DNA of 64,000 nt. Origin: Prevotella sp. OH937_COT-195. GTDB taxonomy: Bacteria; Bacteroidota; Bacteroidia; Bacteroidales; Bacteroidaceae. Position 1 is the first letter of the stretch. Every line of letters starts with the position of its first letter. The notes beneath the pieces were generated by a model. That model made no database searches and was not told the origin of the DNA. It worked only from the letters and a program-made list of their open reading frames with translations. The translations under genes were made by a program, and so were the position numbers. The stretch is taken from assembly GCF_003932845.1 (NCBI RefSeq), contig NZ_RQZH01000005.1, forward strand, positions 35,865 through 99,864, read 5' to 3'. Of the stretch, positions 35,591-44,090 are shown in pieces.

Positions 35591-37156
35591 ATGAGCAACG
35601 GACTTCTACTTTGGGTTGACGACGAGATGGAACTTCTCCGCGCCCATATTATCTTCCTTGAGAAAAAAGGTTACGAGGTGGTAACAGCCACAAACGGAAC
35701 CGATGCAACAGAACTATGCAGGCACCGCACGTTCGACCTTATCTTGCTCGACGAGATGATGCCGGGCATCAGCGGATTGGAAACACTTCAGAAACTTAAA
35801 GAAATACAGCCGGCAACACCGGTGGTAATGGTGACCAAGAGCGAAGAGGAGGACATAATGAACCAAGCAATAGGCTCGAAGATTGCCGATTATCTCATAA
35901 AACCGGTCAATCCGGTGCAAATTTTGCTTACTCTGAAAAAGAACATACACCGGAAAGAAATAGTGACCGAAGTGACACAGAGCGGATACCAGCAGAACTT
36001 TCAAGACATTGCCCAACAGATTGACGATTGCCGGACAACAGAAGATTGGATGAACGTGTATAAACGTCTCGTACACTGGGAACTGGAACTTACCGGCACC
36101 GACACCAACATGGACGGAATATTGCAGATGCAGAAAGAAGAAGCCAATGCTGGATTCGCCAAATTCATAAAGAACAACTACCTTGCATGGGTTGACCCGA
36201 AGACGATGAACACGTCAGACCGCCCGATGATGAGTCCCGACATTTTCAAGAAAAAGATTTTCCCGATGCTCTCTAACGGAGAGAAAGTGTTCCTAATAGT
36301 TATAGACAATTTCAGGCTCGACCAATGGAGGGTGCTCGCTCAGGAAATAGGAGACATGTTCGACATAGAGGAGAACACATATTGTAGTATCCTGCCAACG
36401 GCAACACAATATGCACGAAACTCCATATTCAGCGGACTAATGCCCACACAGATTGCCGAGATGTTCCCGGAATTGTGGGTAGATGAGGACGAGGCAGAGG
36501 GGAAGAACCTGAACGAAGAGCCGCTCATAAGAACGCAGATAGAACGATACCGCCGACGTTATACGTTCTCTTACCACAAGATAAACGACTCGCAGGGAGC
36601 AGAACGGCTTATGACCCATTTCAACCAAATGTATCAGAACGACCTCAACGTTGTGGTAATCAATTTCATCGACATGCTCAGCCACGCACGTACAGAGTCG
36701 AAGATGGTGCGCGAACTTGCCAACAACGAGTCGGCATACCGTTCGATAACACTCAGTTGGTTCCGCCACTCGGTAATGGCAGAACTGTTCAAGGCACTCG
36801 CACAGACCGACCATACCATCGTCGTCACTACCGACCACGGCAGCATTCGCGCCAACAAACCGGTAAAAATAATAGGCGACCGCAACACGAACACAAACCT
36901 GAGGTACAAGTTGGGCAAGAACCTTGCATACAACCACAAAGAGGTGTTCACGATAAAGAACCCGCAACAGGCTCAACTGCCCGCTCCGAATCTCAGCACC
37001 TCGTATGTGTTCGCCACCGGCAACTCATTCCTCGCATATCCCAACAACTACAACTACTATGTGTCATACTACAAAGACACATTCCAACATGGCGGCATAT
37101 CGCTCGAAGAAATGATAATACCGCTTGTGACACTGCGTGGAAGAAAGAGGAAATAG
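35591..37156 (+). CDS. porX: PorX: response regulator with PglZ-type phosphatase domain
   Basis: The 521-residue protein joins a receiver domain (acidic pair DD at 10-11, phospho-Asp D54 in ILLDEMMPG, Lys in KPVNP) to a PglZ/alkaline-phosphatase-superfamily domain (VIDNFRLDQ, VINFIDMLSHART, VTTDHGS, FQHGGISLEEMIIP). This is the PorX architecture, which in Porphyromonas regulates type IX secretion genes and hydrolyses nucleotide signals. It directly follows the PorW-like gene. Its kinase is not adjacent; the kinase gene at 8.7 kb is a candidate. Whether a full T9SS exists here cannot be seen. Confidence 0.93.
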   Translation: MSNGLLLWVDDEMELLRAHIIFLEKKGYEVVTATNGTDATELCRHRTFDLILLDEMMPGISGLETLQKLKEIQPATPVVMVTKSEEEDIMNQAIGSKIADYLIKPVNPVQILLTLKKNIHRKEIVTEVTQSGYQQNFQDIAQQIDDCRTTEDWMNVYKRLVHWELELTGTDTNMDGILQMQKEEANAGFAKFIKNNYLAWVDPKTMNTSDRPMMSPDIFKKKIFPMLSNGEKVFLIVIDNFRLDQWRVLAQEIGDMFDIEENTYCSILPTATQYARNSIFSGLMPTQIAEMFPELWVDEDEAEGKNLNEEPLIRTQIERYRRRYTFSYHKINDSQGAERLMTHFNQMYQNDLNVVVINFIDMLSHARTESKMVRELANNESAYRSITLSWFRHSVMAELFKALAQTDHTIVVTTDHGSIRANKPVKIIGDRNTNTNLRYKLGKNLAYNHKEVFTIKNPQQAQLPAPNLSTSYVFATGNSFLAYPNNYNYYVSYYKDTFQHGGISLEEMIIPLVTLRGRKRK

Positions 37157-37320
37157 TTTCGTTCGGAAATGCCTTTTAATTGAAATTGGCATATTATCTT
37201 TGTCGGATAAAAGGATAAAAACAGTTTTATCGGTAAACAAGAAAAATAAAAGACAAAAGATAGAATCCCCGTCTCAACCTCTTAACTACTTAAAACTCTT
37301 TAACTCAAGAAAATAAGAAA

Positions 37321-37731
37321 ATGGAAATAAGAATAAACAACATCAACGATATAGACACCGCGGCACGTCTTTTCATAGACAACATGCCGCAGGGAAAGGT
37401 CTTTGCATTCTATGGAAAGATGGGAGCCGGCAAGACGACTTTCATCAAAGCCGTATGCGAGGGACTCGGCGTAAACGACGTGATAACCTCCCCGACATTC
37501 GCCATTGTGAACGAATACGAGGGCAAAGAGCATGCGGTAATATATCATTTCGATTTCTACCGCATAAAGAAAATCGAGGAAGTCTATGACATGGGATACG
37601 AAGAATACTTCTTCAGCGGCAACCTATGCTTCATAGAATGGCCCGAACTTATAGAAGACCTTCTGACCGACAACGTTACGAGGGTAAAAATAGAGGAAAC
37701 GGAAGACGGTTCGCGCCTTGTCAGTTTCTAA
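37321..37731 (+). CDS. tsaE: tRNA threonylcarbamoyladenosine ATPase TsaE
   Basis: TsaE is the P-loop ATPase of the t6A37 tRNA-modification complex with TsaB and TsaD. The 136-residue protein has Walker A GKMGAGKTT (32-40), the conserved SPTFAIVNEYEG switch and FIEWPELIEDLL. Length is normal. A -7 element TATCTTTG lies at 37196-37203, so it may have its own promoter. It converges with trxA, with the 22-bp array E between them. Confidence 0.95.
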   Translation: MEIRINNINDIDTAARLFIDNMPQGKVFAFYGKMGAGKTTFIKAVCEGLGVNDVITSPTFAIVNEYEGKEHAVIYHFDFYRIKKIEEVYDMGYEEYFFSGNLCFIEWPELIEDLLTDNVTRVKIEETEDGSRLVSF

Positions 37732-37765
37732 CCCTTTGCATTGCGGGAAACAATTTGTCAGAAAA

Positions 37766-37853
37766 CAATATCGCCCGAATTGTAAACCAAAACCGTCTGT
37801 TTTGCATTACAATTCAGGCGGTTTTGGTTTACGATTCAGGCAGGATTGCTTAT
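37766..37853 (+). repeat. 22-bp-period dyad array E (4 units), also a hairpin between tsaE and trxA
   Basis: Units start at 37766, 37788, 37810 and 37832 with cores CAATATCGCCCGAATTG, CAAAACCGTCTGTTTTG, CAATTCAGGCGGTTTTGG and CGATTCAGGCAGGATTG. Units 1-2 and 3-4 pair as a long hairpin (GTAAACCAAAACCG at 37782-37795 with CGGTTTTGGTTTAC at 37819-37832), so it could also terminate both convergent genes. The last unit overlaps the trxA stop codon by 4 bp. Confidence 0.65.
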
Positions 37854-38164
37854 AACAGAGCCTCGAATTTCTTTTTCAGTACATTGATTGGGGCAGAACC
37901 CACATGGCGGTCAACCTCTTTACCGTCTTTGAAGAAGATGATCGTCGGGATGTTGCGTATGCCCATTTCGGCAGCCACCTCATCGGCCTCTTCAACATCG
38001 CATTTGCCAACAACGATTTTTCCGTCGAACTCTTCGGCAAGTTGCGACACCAACGGTCCAATCATTCGGCACGGTCCGCACCATGTTGCCCAGAAATCAA
38101 CTACCAATGGCAACGAGCCATTCTTATAACTCTCAAAGTTCTCTTGTGTGATTTTTACTTCCAT
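37850..38164 (-). CDS. trxA: Thioredoxin
   Basis: The 104-residue protein has the thioredoxin fold with the active site WATWCGPCRM (cysteines near 32 and 35), the buried Asp in VVDFWA and the cis-Pro in IRNIPTII. It reduces protein disulfides in the cytoplasm; there is no signal peptide. It lies 124 bp downstream of dnaE on the same strand and may share its transcript. Its stop overlaps the last unit of array E. Confidence 0.96.
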   Translation of the reverse strand: MEVKITQENFESYKNGSLPLVVDFWATWCGPCRMIGPLVSQLAEEFDGKIVVGKCDVEEADEVAAEMGIRNIPTIIFFKDGKEVDRHVGSAPINVLKKKFEALL

Positions 38165-38288
38165 TTCTTTTTCTTTTTTATTTGTCCAATATATATATTA
38201 TAGTTACTTTTCATGCAAACAACATGCCACTCGCGTCTACGTGTCAACCAAACTGTCGGCACAGCATGAAACGCAGTGGTGCGGCATG

Positions 38289-41200
38289 TCATTTTGTCGC
38301 GATGTCATATTCAAACAACAAGTTGTCATCGAGATATGAAATCAACTTCTGGTTCAGTTCCACGCGTTTCTTTCTCGAACGCAGCGTAATCGGTGTGCCG
38401 CTCCCCTGAATGTGTATTTTCACATAAAGGTCGGTTTTGCCCGGAGATTCGTCGATGATGCTGCACAAGTCTTCAATATTTTCCGAGTCGAGTTCCGAAG
38501 CCTTCATCGAAATCGTTATATTGTCAATGCGCGTATCTTTTACCGTACTGAGCAGTTGTATGTTGCTTACATTGAAACTCACATACTTGGAGTTCGGGTA
38601 CGGCATGGAACACTTTGCGTTGACATAAACAGAACTACCCACTTGCAATATACCGCTCCACTTGCCCCAGTTCTCGCCGAAGAACGGCATCTCTCCCGCT
38701 CCGTCGTAATCCTCTATCGTTACGAATCCGCACGGATTTCCTTTCTTGTCGAATCGTGTCCTTACGTCTGTAACTATGCCTCCCAGCGTGAGTGCCTGTT
38801 TTTCTACCAATGCCTCTTTGTTCTCGAGTTCTGCACAACGCGTATTGCAAAGTTTCCGCAGCACCACCGAATAGTCGTCGAGTGGATGTGCAGACAGATA
38901 TATCCCCACCAGCTCCCGTTCCTTGTTAAGACGTTCTATGTTGCTCCAAGCCTCCGTCTCGGGAAGCACCGGTCTTGTTATCTCCACCTCATCCAAAGCA
39001 CCGAAGAGCGAATTTTCCATCTCTCTTTTCACATTCATGTAACTCTGTCCGTATCGCACAATCGTGTCGAGGAAAATTTCTCCTTTCTTTCCCATGGCAA
39101 AGAACTGTTCGCGCTTTGTCCCGAAACTGTCGAATCCACCGCTCAGAGCCAGCACCTCGTATGTTTTTCGGTTGATGCTGCTACCCAGTCGCTCGGCAAA
39201 ATCGTACAAAGACTTGTACGGTCCGTTTTTCTCCCGTTCCTCTATTATAGCCCTTGCGGCGGCATCTCCCATGCCTTTCACTCCTCCCATGCCGAAACGT
39301 ATCTCCCCTTTCTTGTTGACACCGAATTTCTCATAACTCTCGTTAACATCCGGTCCGAGTGTATGTATGCCCATAGCCTTGCACTCGTCCATGAGTTTCG
39401 TTATCTCTTTAATGTCGTCCTTGCGGCGGCTCATTATTGCAGCCATGAACTCTGCGGGATAATTAGCCTTGAGGTATGCCGTTTGGAATGCCACCCACGA
39501 GTAGCATGCCGCATGCGATTTGTTGAATGCGTATGAAGCAAATTTCTCCCAATCGCTCCATATTTTCTCCAATGTTTTCGGGTCGTGCCCGTTCTTCATG
39601 CCTCCTTCTATGAATTTCGGCTTCATTGCGTCCACGATGTCTTTTTTCTTCTTTCCCATCGCTTTACGCAGAGCGTCGCTCTCTCCACGTGTGAAGTCTG
39701 CCAGTTGTCGCGACAGCAACATCACTTGCTCTTGATACACCGTAATACCGTATGTGTCTTTGAGGTATTTCTCCATGCACGGAATATCGTATGTTATCGG
39801 TTCTGCGCCGCTTTTTCGTGCGATGAACGATGGTATGTAATCCATCGGTCCCGGTCGGTACAGAGCGTTCATTGCAATCAAATCCTCGAACACGGTCGGC
39901 TTAAGCATTCTCAGATATTTCTGCATTCCGTTCGATTCAAACTGGAATGTTCCTATCGTTCTCCCCTCCTGATACAGTTTGTATGTAGCGGGGTCGTCGA
40001 TTGGAATTTTGTCGAGGTCGATTTCTATGCCGCGTGTCTGCTTGATGTTTGCCACCGCCTCTTTCAACTCCGAGAGCGTTTTCAGTCCGAGGAAATCCAT
40101 CTTTATCAGTCCCGTTGACTCTATCACATGCCCGTCGTACTGCGTGCAGTTTGTCTTGGTGTCCTTGAAATCGGGGTCGTCGGCAGTCGATACAGGCACA
40201 TGGTCGCTTATCGGGTCGCGGCATATTATGATTCCACAGGCATGTATTCCCGTTCCGCGCACCGTTCCTTCAAGCATCTTGGCATATTTTATGGTGTCGC
40301 TGAGGTGTTTGTCTGTCGAAGCCTCCGCCTCTCTCAGTTCCGGCGTACACTTTATTGCGTTCGGCAGATTCATGCTCATTCCGTCTGGCAGTCGTTCCGG
40401 TATTGCCTTGCAGAGTGCGTTCGATATGCTCAACGGCACTTTCTCCACCCGTGCGACGTCCTTTATGGAGTTTTTCGTTGCCATCGAACTGTATGTTATT
40501 ATGTGTGCACAGTTCTCGTGTCCGTACTTGTCCATCACCCATTTGAGCACTCTTGCCCTCCCGTCGTCATCGAAATCGGTGTCTATATCGGGCAGCGATA
40601 TACGGTCGGGATTCAGGAAACGTTCGAACAGCAGGTCGTATTCCAATGGGTTTATCTTAGTTATTCCGAGACAGTATGCCACCACGCTTCCGGCTGCCGA
40701 ACCGCGCCCCGGTCCCACCATTACATCGAGTATGTTTCGTGCCGAGTTGATAAAGTCTTGCACTATGAGGAAATATCCCGGGAAACCCATGGTTTTCATT
40801 ATGTGCAGTTCGAATTTGACTCTTTCCTCGACATCGTCTGGTATCGGGTCGCCATAATGCAGTTTTGCTCCTTTGTAAGCAAGTTCTGCCAGATAGTCTG
40901 CCTCGAATTTTATGCGGTAAAGTTTGTCGTATCCCCCGAGTTTGGCAATCTTCTTAACTCCGTCTTCCGGTGACAGTTGGTTCTCTCCGTTCTCGTCGGA
41001 CGTAAATTCGTCGTACAGTTGTTGTTCGGAGAATTTCTCGCGCCACTCCTCTTCTGTACCGAACTCCTCCGGAATCGGGAAAAACGGCATTATCGGGTCG
41101 TTGTCGAGGTTGTACGTTTCCACTTTGTCGAGAATCTCGATTGTGTTTGCCATCGCCTCCGGCACGTCGTTGAAGATTTCCCACATCTCTTCTTTCGTTT

Positions 41201-41999
41201 TGAACCACTCCTGTTTAGAGTAGAGCATTCGTGTGGGGTCATCTATGTCCTTGCCCGTCGAGAGGCACAACAAGTGGTCGTGTGCCTCGGCGTTCTCTTT
41301 GTCAACAAAGTGTGCATCGTTTGTGCATACCACCTTGATGCCGTACTCCTTCGCAAGTTCCAACAACACCCTGTTTGCCTTTTGTTGCAATGGGAATGTC
41401 TCGCGGTTTGCCCTTATTTCCGGGTCTTTTACCTCGTGCCTTTGCAGTTCAAGATAATAATCGTCTCCGAACACCCTTTTGTGCCATTCTATGGACTCGC
41501 GCGCACCGGCCATGTCGTCGCGTATTATTTTTGCGGGCACCTCTCCCGCGATGCACGCCGAGCATACAATCAGGTCTTCATGGTATCGTTCGAGATCGGC
41601 ACGGTCGGTTCTCGGACGATAGTAATATCCGTCAATCCATGCGTTGCTGACTAATTTTATCAGGTTCTTGTATCCGTTCTCGTTCTTTGCGAGTACTATG
41701 AGGTGGTATCCTCCGCGGTCTATATCGAGACTTTTGCTTTCCTTGCCCTCTCCCTTTGCCACATACATCTCACAGCCGAAGATAGGTTTGAACGGTTCGA
41801 GGCCTTCCTTCTTTCGGTCTTTGTTCACTTTGTTAACATAGTCGTGATACTCTTTTATGCCGAACATGTCGCCATGGTCGGTTATGGCCATGCCTCTCTG
41901 ACCGTCGGCAATGGCTTTGTCAACCAAATTCTTAATTTTCGATTGACCGTCGAGTATAGAGTAATATGTATGTACGTGCAGATGTATGAAGTCCTCCAT
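38289..41999 (-). CDS. dnaE: DNA polymerase III alpha subunit (DnaE)
   Basis: DnaE is the replicative polymerase. The 1236-residue protein begins with a PHP domain (FIHLHVHTYYSILDG, DHGDMFG) and continues with the PolC-like palm holding GPGRGSAAGS and the catalytic PDIDTDFDDDGR. Then come fingers (YQEQVMLLSRQLADFTRGE), a helix-hairpin-helix region (GVKGMGDAAARAI) and an OB-fold (LGGIVTDVRTRFDKKG). The length is slightly above the E. coli protein. It has a clear promoter at 42030-42061. Confidence 0.97.
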   Translation of the reverse strand: MEDFIHLHVHTYYSILDGQSKIKNLVDKAIADGQRGMAITDHGDMFGIKEYHDYVNKVNKDRKKEGLEPFKPIFGCEMYVAKGEGKESKSLDIDRGGYHLIVLAKNENGYKNLIKLVSNAWIDGYYYRPRTDRADLERYHEDLIVCSACIAGEVPAKIIRDDMAGARESIEWHKRVFGDDYYLELQRHEVKDPEIRANRETFPLQQKANRVLLELAKEYGIKVVCTNDAHFVDKENAEAHDHLLCLSTGKDIDDPTRMLYSKQEWFKTKEEMWEIFNDVPEAMANTIEILDKVETYNLDNDPIMPFFPIPEEFGTEEEWREKFSEQQLYDEFTSDENGENQLSPEDGVKKIAKLGGYDKLYRIKFEADYLAELAYKGAKLHYGDPIPDDVEERVKFELHIMKTMGFPGYFLIVQDFINSARNILDVMVGPGRGSAAGSVVAYCLGITKINPLEYDLLFERFLNPDRISLPDIDTDFDDDGRARVLKWVMDKYGHENCAHIITYSSMATKNSIKDVARVEKVPLSISNALCKAIPERLPDGMSMNLPNAIKCTPELREAEASTDKHLSDTIKYAKMLEGTVRGTGIHACGIIICRDPISDHVPVSTADDPDFKDTKTNCTQYDGHVIESTGLIKMDFLGLKTLSELKEAVANIKQTRGIEIDLDKIPIDDPATYKLYQEGRTIGTFQFESNGMQKYLRMLKPTVFEDLIAMNALYRPGPMDYIPSFIARKSGAEPITYDIPCMEKYLKDTYGITVYQEQVMLLSRQLADFTRGESDALRKAMGKKKKDIVDAMKPKFIEGGMKNGHDPKTLEKIWSDWEKFASYAFNKSHAACYSWVAFQTAYLKANYPAEFMAAIMSRRKDDIKEITKLMDECKAMGIHTLGPDVNESYEKFGVNKKGEIRFGMGGVKGMGDAAARAIIEEREKNGPYKSLYDFAERLGSSINRKTYEVLALSGGFDSFGTKREQFFAMGKKGEIFLDTIVRYGQSYMNVKREMENSLFGALDEVEITRPVLPETEAWSNIERLNKERELVGIYLSAHPLDDYSVVLRKLCNTRCAELENKEALVEKQALTLGGIVTDVRTRFDKKGNPCGFVTIEDYDGAGEMPFFGENWGKWSGILQVGSSVYVNAKCSMPYPNSKYVSFNVSNIQLLSTVKDTRIDNITISMKASELDSENIEDLCSIIDESPGKTDLYVKIHIQGSGTPITLRSRKKRVELNQKLISYLDDNLLFEYDIATK

Positions 42000-42029
42000 G
42001 TAGTTTCGTCACATTAATGTTTTGAGCGT

Positions 42030-42061
42030 CAAAGTTACGCTTTTTTATCCATTCCTCCAAA
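42030..42061 (-). promoter_or_regulatory. dnaE promoter
   Basis: On the minus strand -33 TTTG (complement of 42058-42061), a 20-bp spacer and -7 TAACTTTG (complement of 42030-42037) match the consensus. The leader would be about 25 nt. Confidence 0.65.
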
Positions 42062-42138
42062 CAAAAATCATCTAAAAGTTACTACAATATAAATATATTT
42101 TGTACCTTTGCACGCGCATTATACGCATATATGCAAAT

Positions 42139-42825
42139 ATGGGAAAAAGGATAAGAAAACTTAAGAACGTCAGACTGCACCGTGAAGGCACCGACACGCT
42201 TTTATACGGTGGATTCTTAATTATCGCCGTGGCAGTTATTCTGTGGCGGGCGTTCGACACCAAAATACCATTTTGGGCATTCTCGGTCGCAGCTTGCGCA
42301 TTGTATCTCGTCGTGGTAAATTTCTATCGCTGCCCGAAACGTTTCTTCGACGGCGACACGGAAGGCATTGCAGTGGCACCGGCCGACGGAAAGGTGGTTG
42401 TAATAGAGGAAATAGAGGAAGACACCTATTTCCACGACCGCCGCATGATGATAAGCATTTTTATGAGTCCGCTCAACGTACATGCCAACTGGTTTCCTGT
42501 TGACGGGCGTGTTAAGTTTGTGAAACACTTCGACGGAAATTTCCACAAGGCATGGCTGCCGAAAGCAAGCGAAGAGAACGAGCATGCAGACACGTTGATT
42601 GAAATGGAGGACGGACGCGAAGTGCTGGTGCGACAGATTGCCGGAGCCATGGCACGCCGCATAGTTACTTACGCGAAAGAGGGGGAAGACTGCTACATAG
42701 ACGAGCACATGGGATTCATAAAACTCGGCTCGCGAGTTGATGTTTTCCTGCCCGCGGACTGCAAGGTGTGCGTGAAGATGAACCAGACAACCACCGGCGA
42801 CCAGACGGTTATTGCCCGTCTCTGA
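42139..42825 (+). CDS. psd: Phosphatidylserine decarboxylase proenzyme (Psd)
   Basis: Psd makes phosphatidylethanolamine from phosphatidylserine. I chose ATG 42139 because a -7 element TACCTTTG (42103-42110) lies inside the longer frame that opens with TTG at 42100. The 228-residue protein has two N-terminal TM helices (about 25-60), [23 protein letters not shown] and the self-cleavage site [12 protein letters not shown], where the GS pair yields the pyruvoyl group. The short form is normal for Bacteroidetes. pssA follows 95 bp downstream, so consecutive steps are paired. Confidence 0.95.
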   Translation: MGKRIRKLKNVRLHREGTDTLLYGGFLIIAVAVILWRAFDTKIPFWAFSVAACALYLVVVNFYRCPKRFFDGDTEGIAVAPADGKVVVIEEIEEDTYFHDRRMMISIFMSPLNVHANWFPVDGRVKFVKHFDGNFHKAWLPKASEENEHADTLIEMEDGREVLVRQIAGAMARRIVTYAKEGEDCYIDEHMGFIKLGSRVDVFLPADCKVCVKMNQTTTGDQTVIARL

Positions 42826-42920
42826 CACACCCGTACCCCACTACGAATATTTTTCGCGGCATTTCAAAAAGTCGGCAGCAAAACATGTTGCGACATGTCG
42901 CACGCAAAAAACAAATCAAG

Positions 42921-43640
42921 ATGGCAAACATCATAACACGCAACATTCCGAACTCGATAACATGTTGCAACCTCGTAAGCGGCTGCATTGCCACGGTATA
43001 TGCCTTCGGCGGCAACTATAAAATGGCGTTGACATTCATTGTCGCAGGAGCGGTGTTCGATTTCTTCGACGGTATGTCGGCGCGCCTGCTCGGAGTAAGT
43101 TCGCCAATAGGCAGAGAACTCGACTCGCTTGCCGACAACATCACATTTGGCATGGCTCCGTCTACCATGATTTTCACTTTGCTCTCAACGATTGGTTATC
43201 CCGCATTCCTCGAACCGTTGCGCCAGGTGTTGCCGTACTCGGCATTCCTTATGGCGGCGTTTTCGGCTCTCAGGCTCGCCAAGTTCAACCTCGACGAACG
43301 ACAGACGATGGGTTTCATCGGGTTGCCAACACCTGCCAACGCTTTGTTTTGGGCATCGCTCATAGTCGGTATGCAATCGATACTTGAGCATTGCGAATGG
43401 ACGGTGTTGATTGTAATGCCGATGATGTTGCTCTCGTGCCTGCTGCTTACAGCCGAATTACCGATGTTTGCCCTCAAATTCAAACACCGTGGTTGGAAAG
43501 GCAACGAGGTGAAATATATTTTCGTTCTTACGTGCATACCGCTACTCGCATTCCTCGGTTTGTTCGGCTTAACTGTAATCATTGCATGGTATGTGTTGCT
43601 GTCGATGGCAGTATGGTTGCACAATAGGAAAAAAGAATAA
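42921..43640 (+). CDS. pssA: CDP-diacylglycerol-serine O-phosphatidyltransferase (PssA)
   Basis: PssA makes phosphatidylserine from CDP-diacylglycerol and serine. The full CDP-alcohol phosphotransferase motif is present: DFFDGMSARLLG followed by GRELDSLAD, giving the D-x2-DG-x2-AR-x8-G-x3-D-x3-D pattern. I set the start at MANIITRNIPNS (239 residues, several TM helices); the open frame runs 153 bp further upstream and overlaps psd, which is unlikely. Together with psd it forms a PE-synthesis pair. Confidence 0.95.
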   Translation: MANIITRNIPNSITCCNLVSGCIATVYAFGGNYKMALTFIVAGAVFDFFDGMSARLLGVSSPIGRELDSLADNITFGMAPSTMIFTLLSTIGYPAFLEPLRQVLPYSAFLMAAFSALRLAKFNLDERQTMGFIGLPTPANALFWASLIVGMQSILEHCEWTVLIVMPMMLLSCLLLTAELPMFALKFKHRGWKGNEVKYIFVLTCIPLLAFLGLFGLTVIIAWYVLLSMAVWLHNRKKE

Positions 43641-43652
43641 AAAGTAATAAGT

Positions 43653-43925
43653 ATGAGTGGTTTAATTAATTTCATATTGATACTCGGATTCGTCATAATC
43701 GTTGCCGCATCATTGCTATTCTTCTTTCTATACAGAAAGGTGAACAAGTTTTTCCGTTCGTTCGGTAAAAGCACTGAACATAACGGCAGACATCGTGGCG
43801 GCGGCAATACTTATGGCAACAAGAGCGGCATAATCGACGTGCGTACACCCGAACAGGCAAACCGCAAGATATTCAAGGAAGGGGAAGGAGAATATGTTGA
43901 CTTTACCGAGATAGACGATAAATGA
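43653..43925 (+). CDS. DUF4834-family small membrane protein
   Basis: The 90-residue protein has one TM helix (about 5-29) followed by a basic, glycine-rich cytoplasmic tail. It ends with GEGEYVDFTEIDD, a signature I associate with DUF4834. It follows pssA by 12 bp and so is the third gene of the psd-pssA unit. No function is known. Confidence 0.82.
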   Translation: MSGLINFILILGFVIIVAASLLFFFLYRKVNKFFRSFGKSTEHNGRHRGGGNTYGNKSGIIDVRTPEQANRKIFKEGEGEYVDFTEIDDK

Positions 43926-43956
43926 CGGACAACCCACGGTAAAATAACATTTACAC

Positions 43957-44017
43957 AAATCGACCGCTAAGATTTTTTCCGTGAATAAACACAATGGAAA
44001 ATCTTAACGGTCGATTT
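43957..44017. terminator. Terminator between the pssA unit and the OmpA gene
   Basis: Arms AATCGACCGCTAAGATTTT (from 43958) and AAAATCTTAACGGTCGATT (to 44016) pair over nearly their full length, with a G-T or mismatch near the middle. A T-rich tail follows on the plus strand. The genes on both sides converge, so it can serve both. Confidence 0.7.
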
Positions 44018-44090
44018 TATTTTAACGTTCGGGCATTGTGACATCGGTGTTTATAAAGACACCGATCGTCAACAAAGCCACTGTCAATCG

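Noticed and set aside
42100..42138. TTG start of psd
   Set aside because: The -7 element at 42103-42110 overlaps this stretch, and ATG 42139 gives the usual family start.
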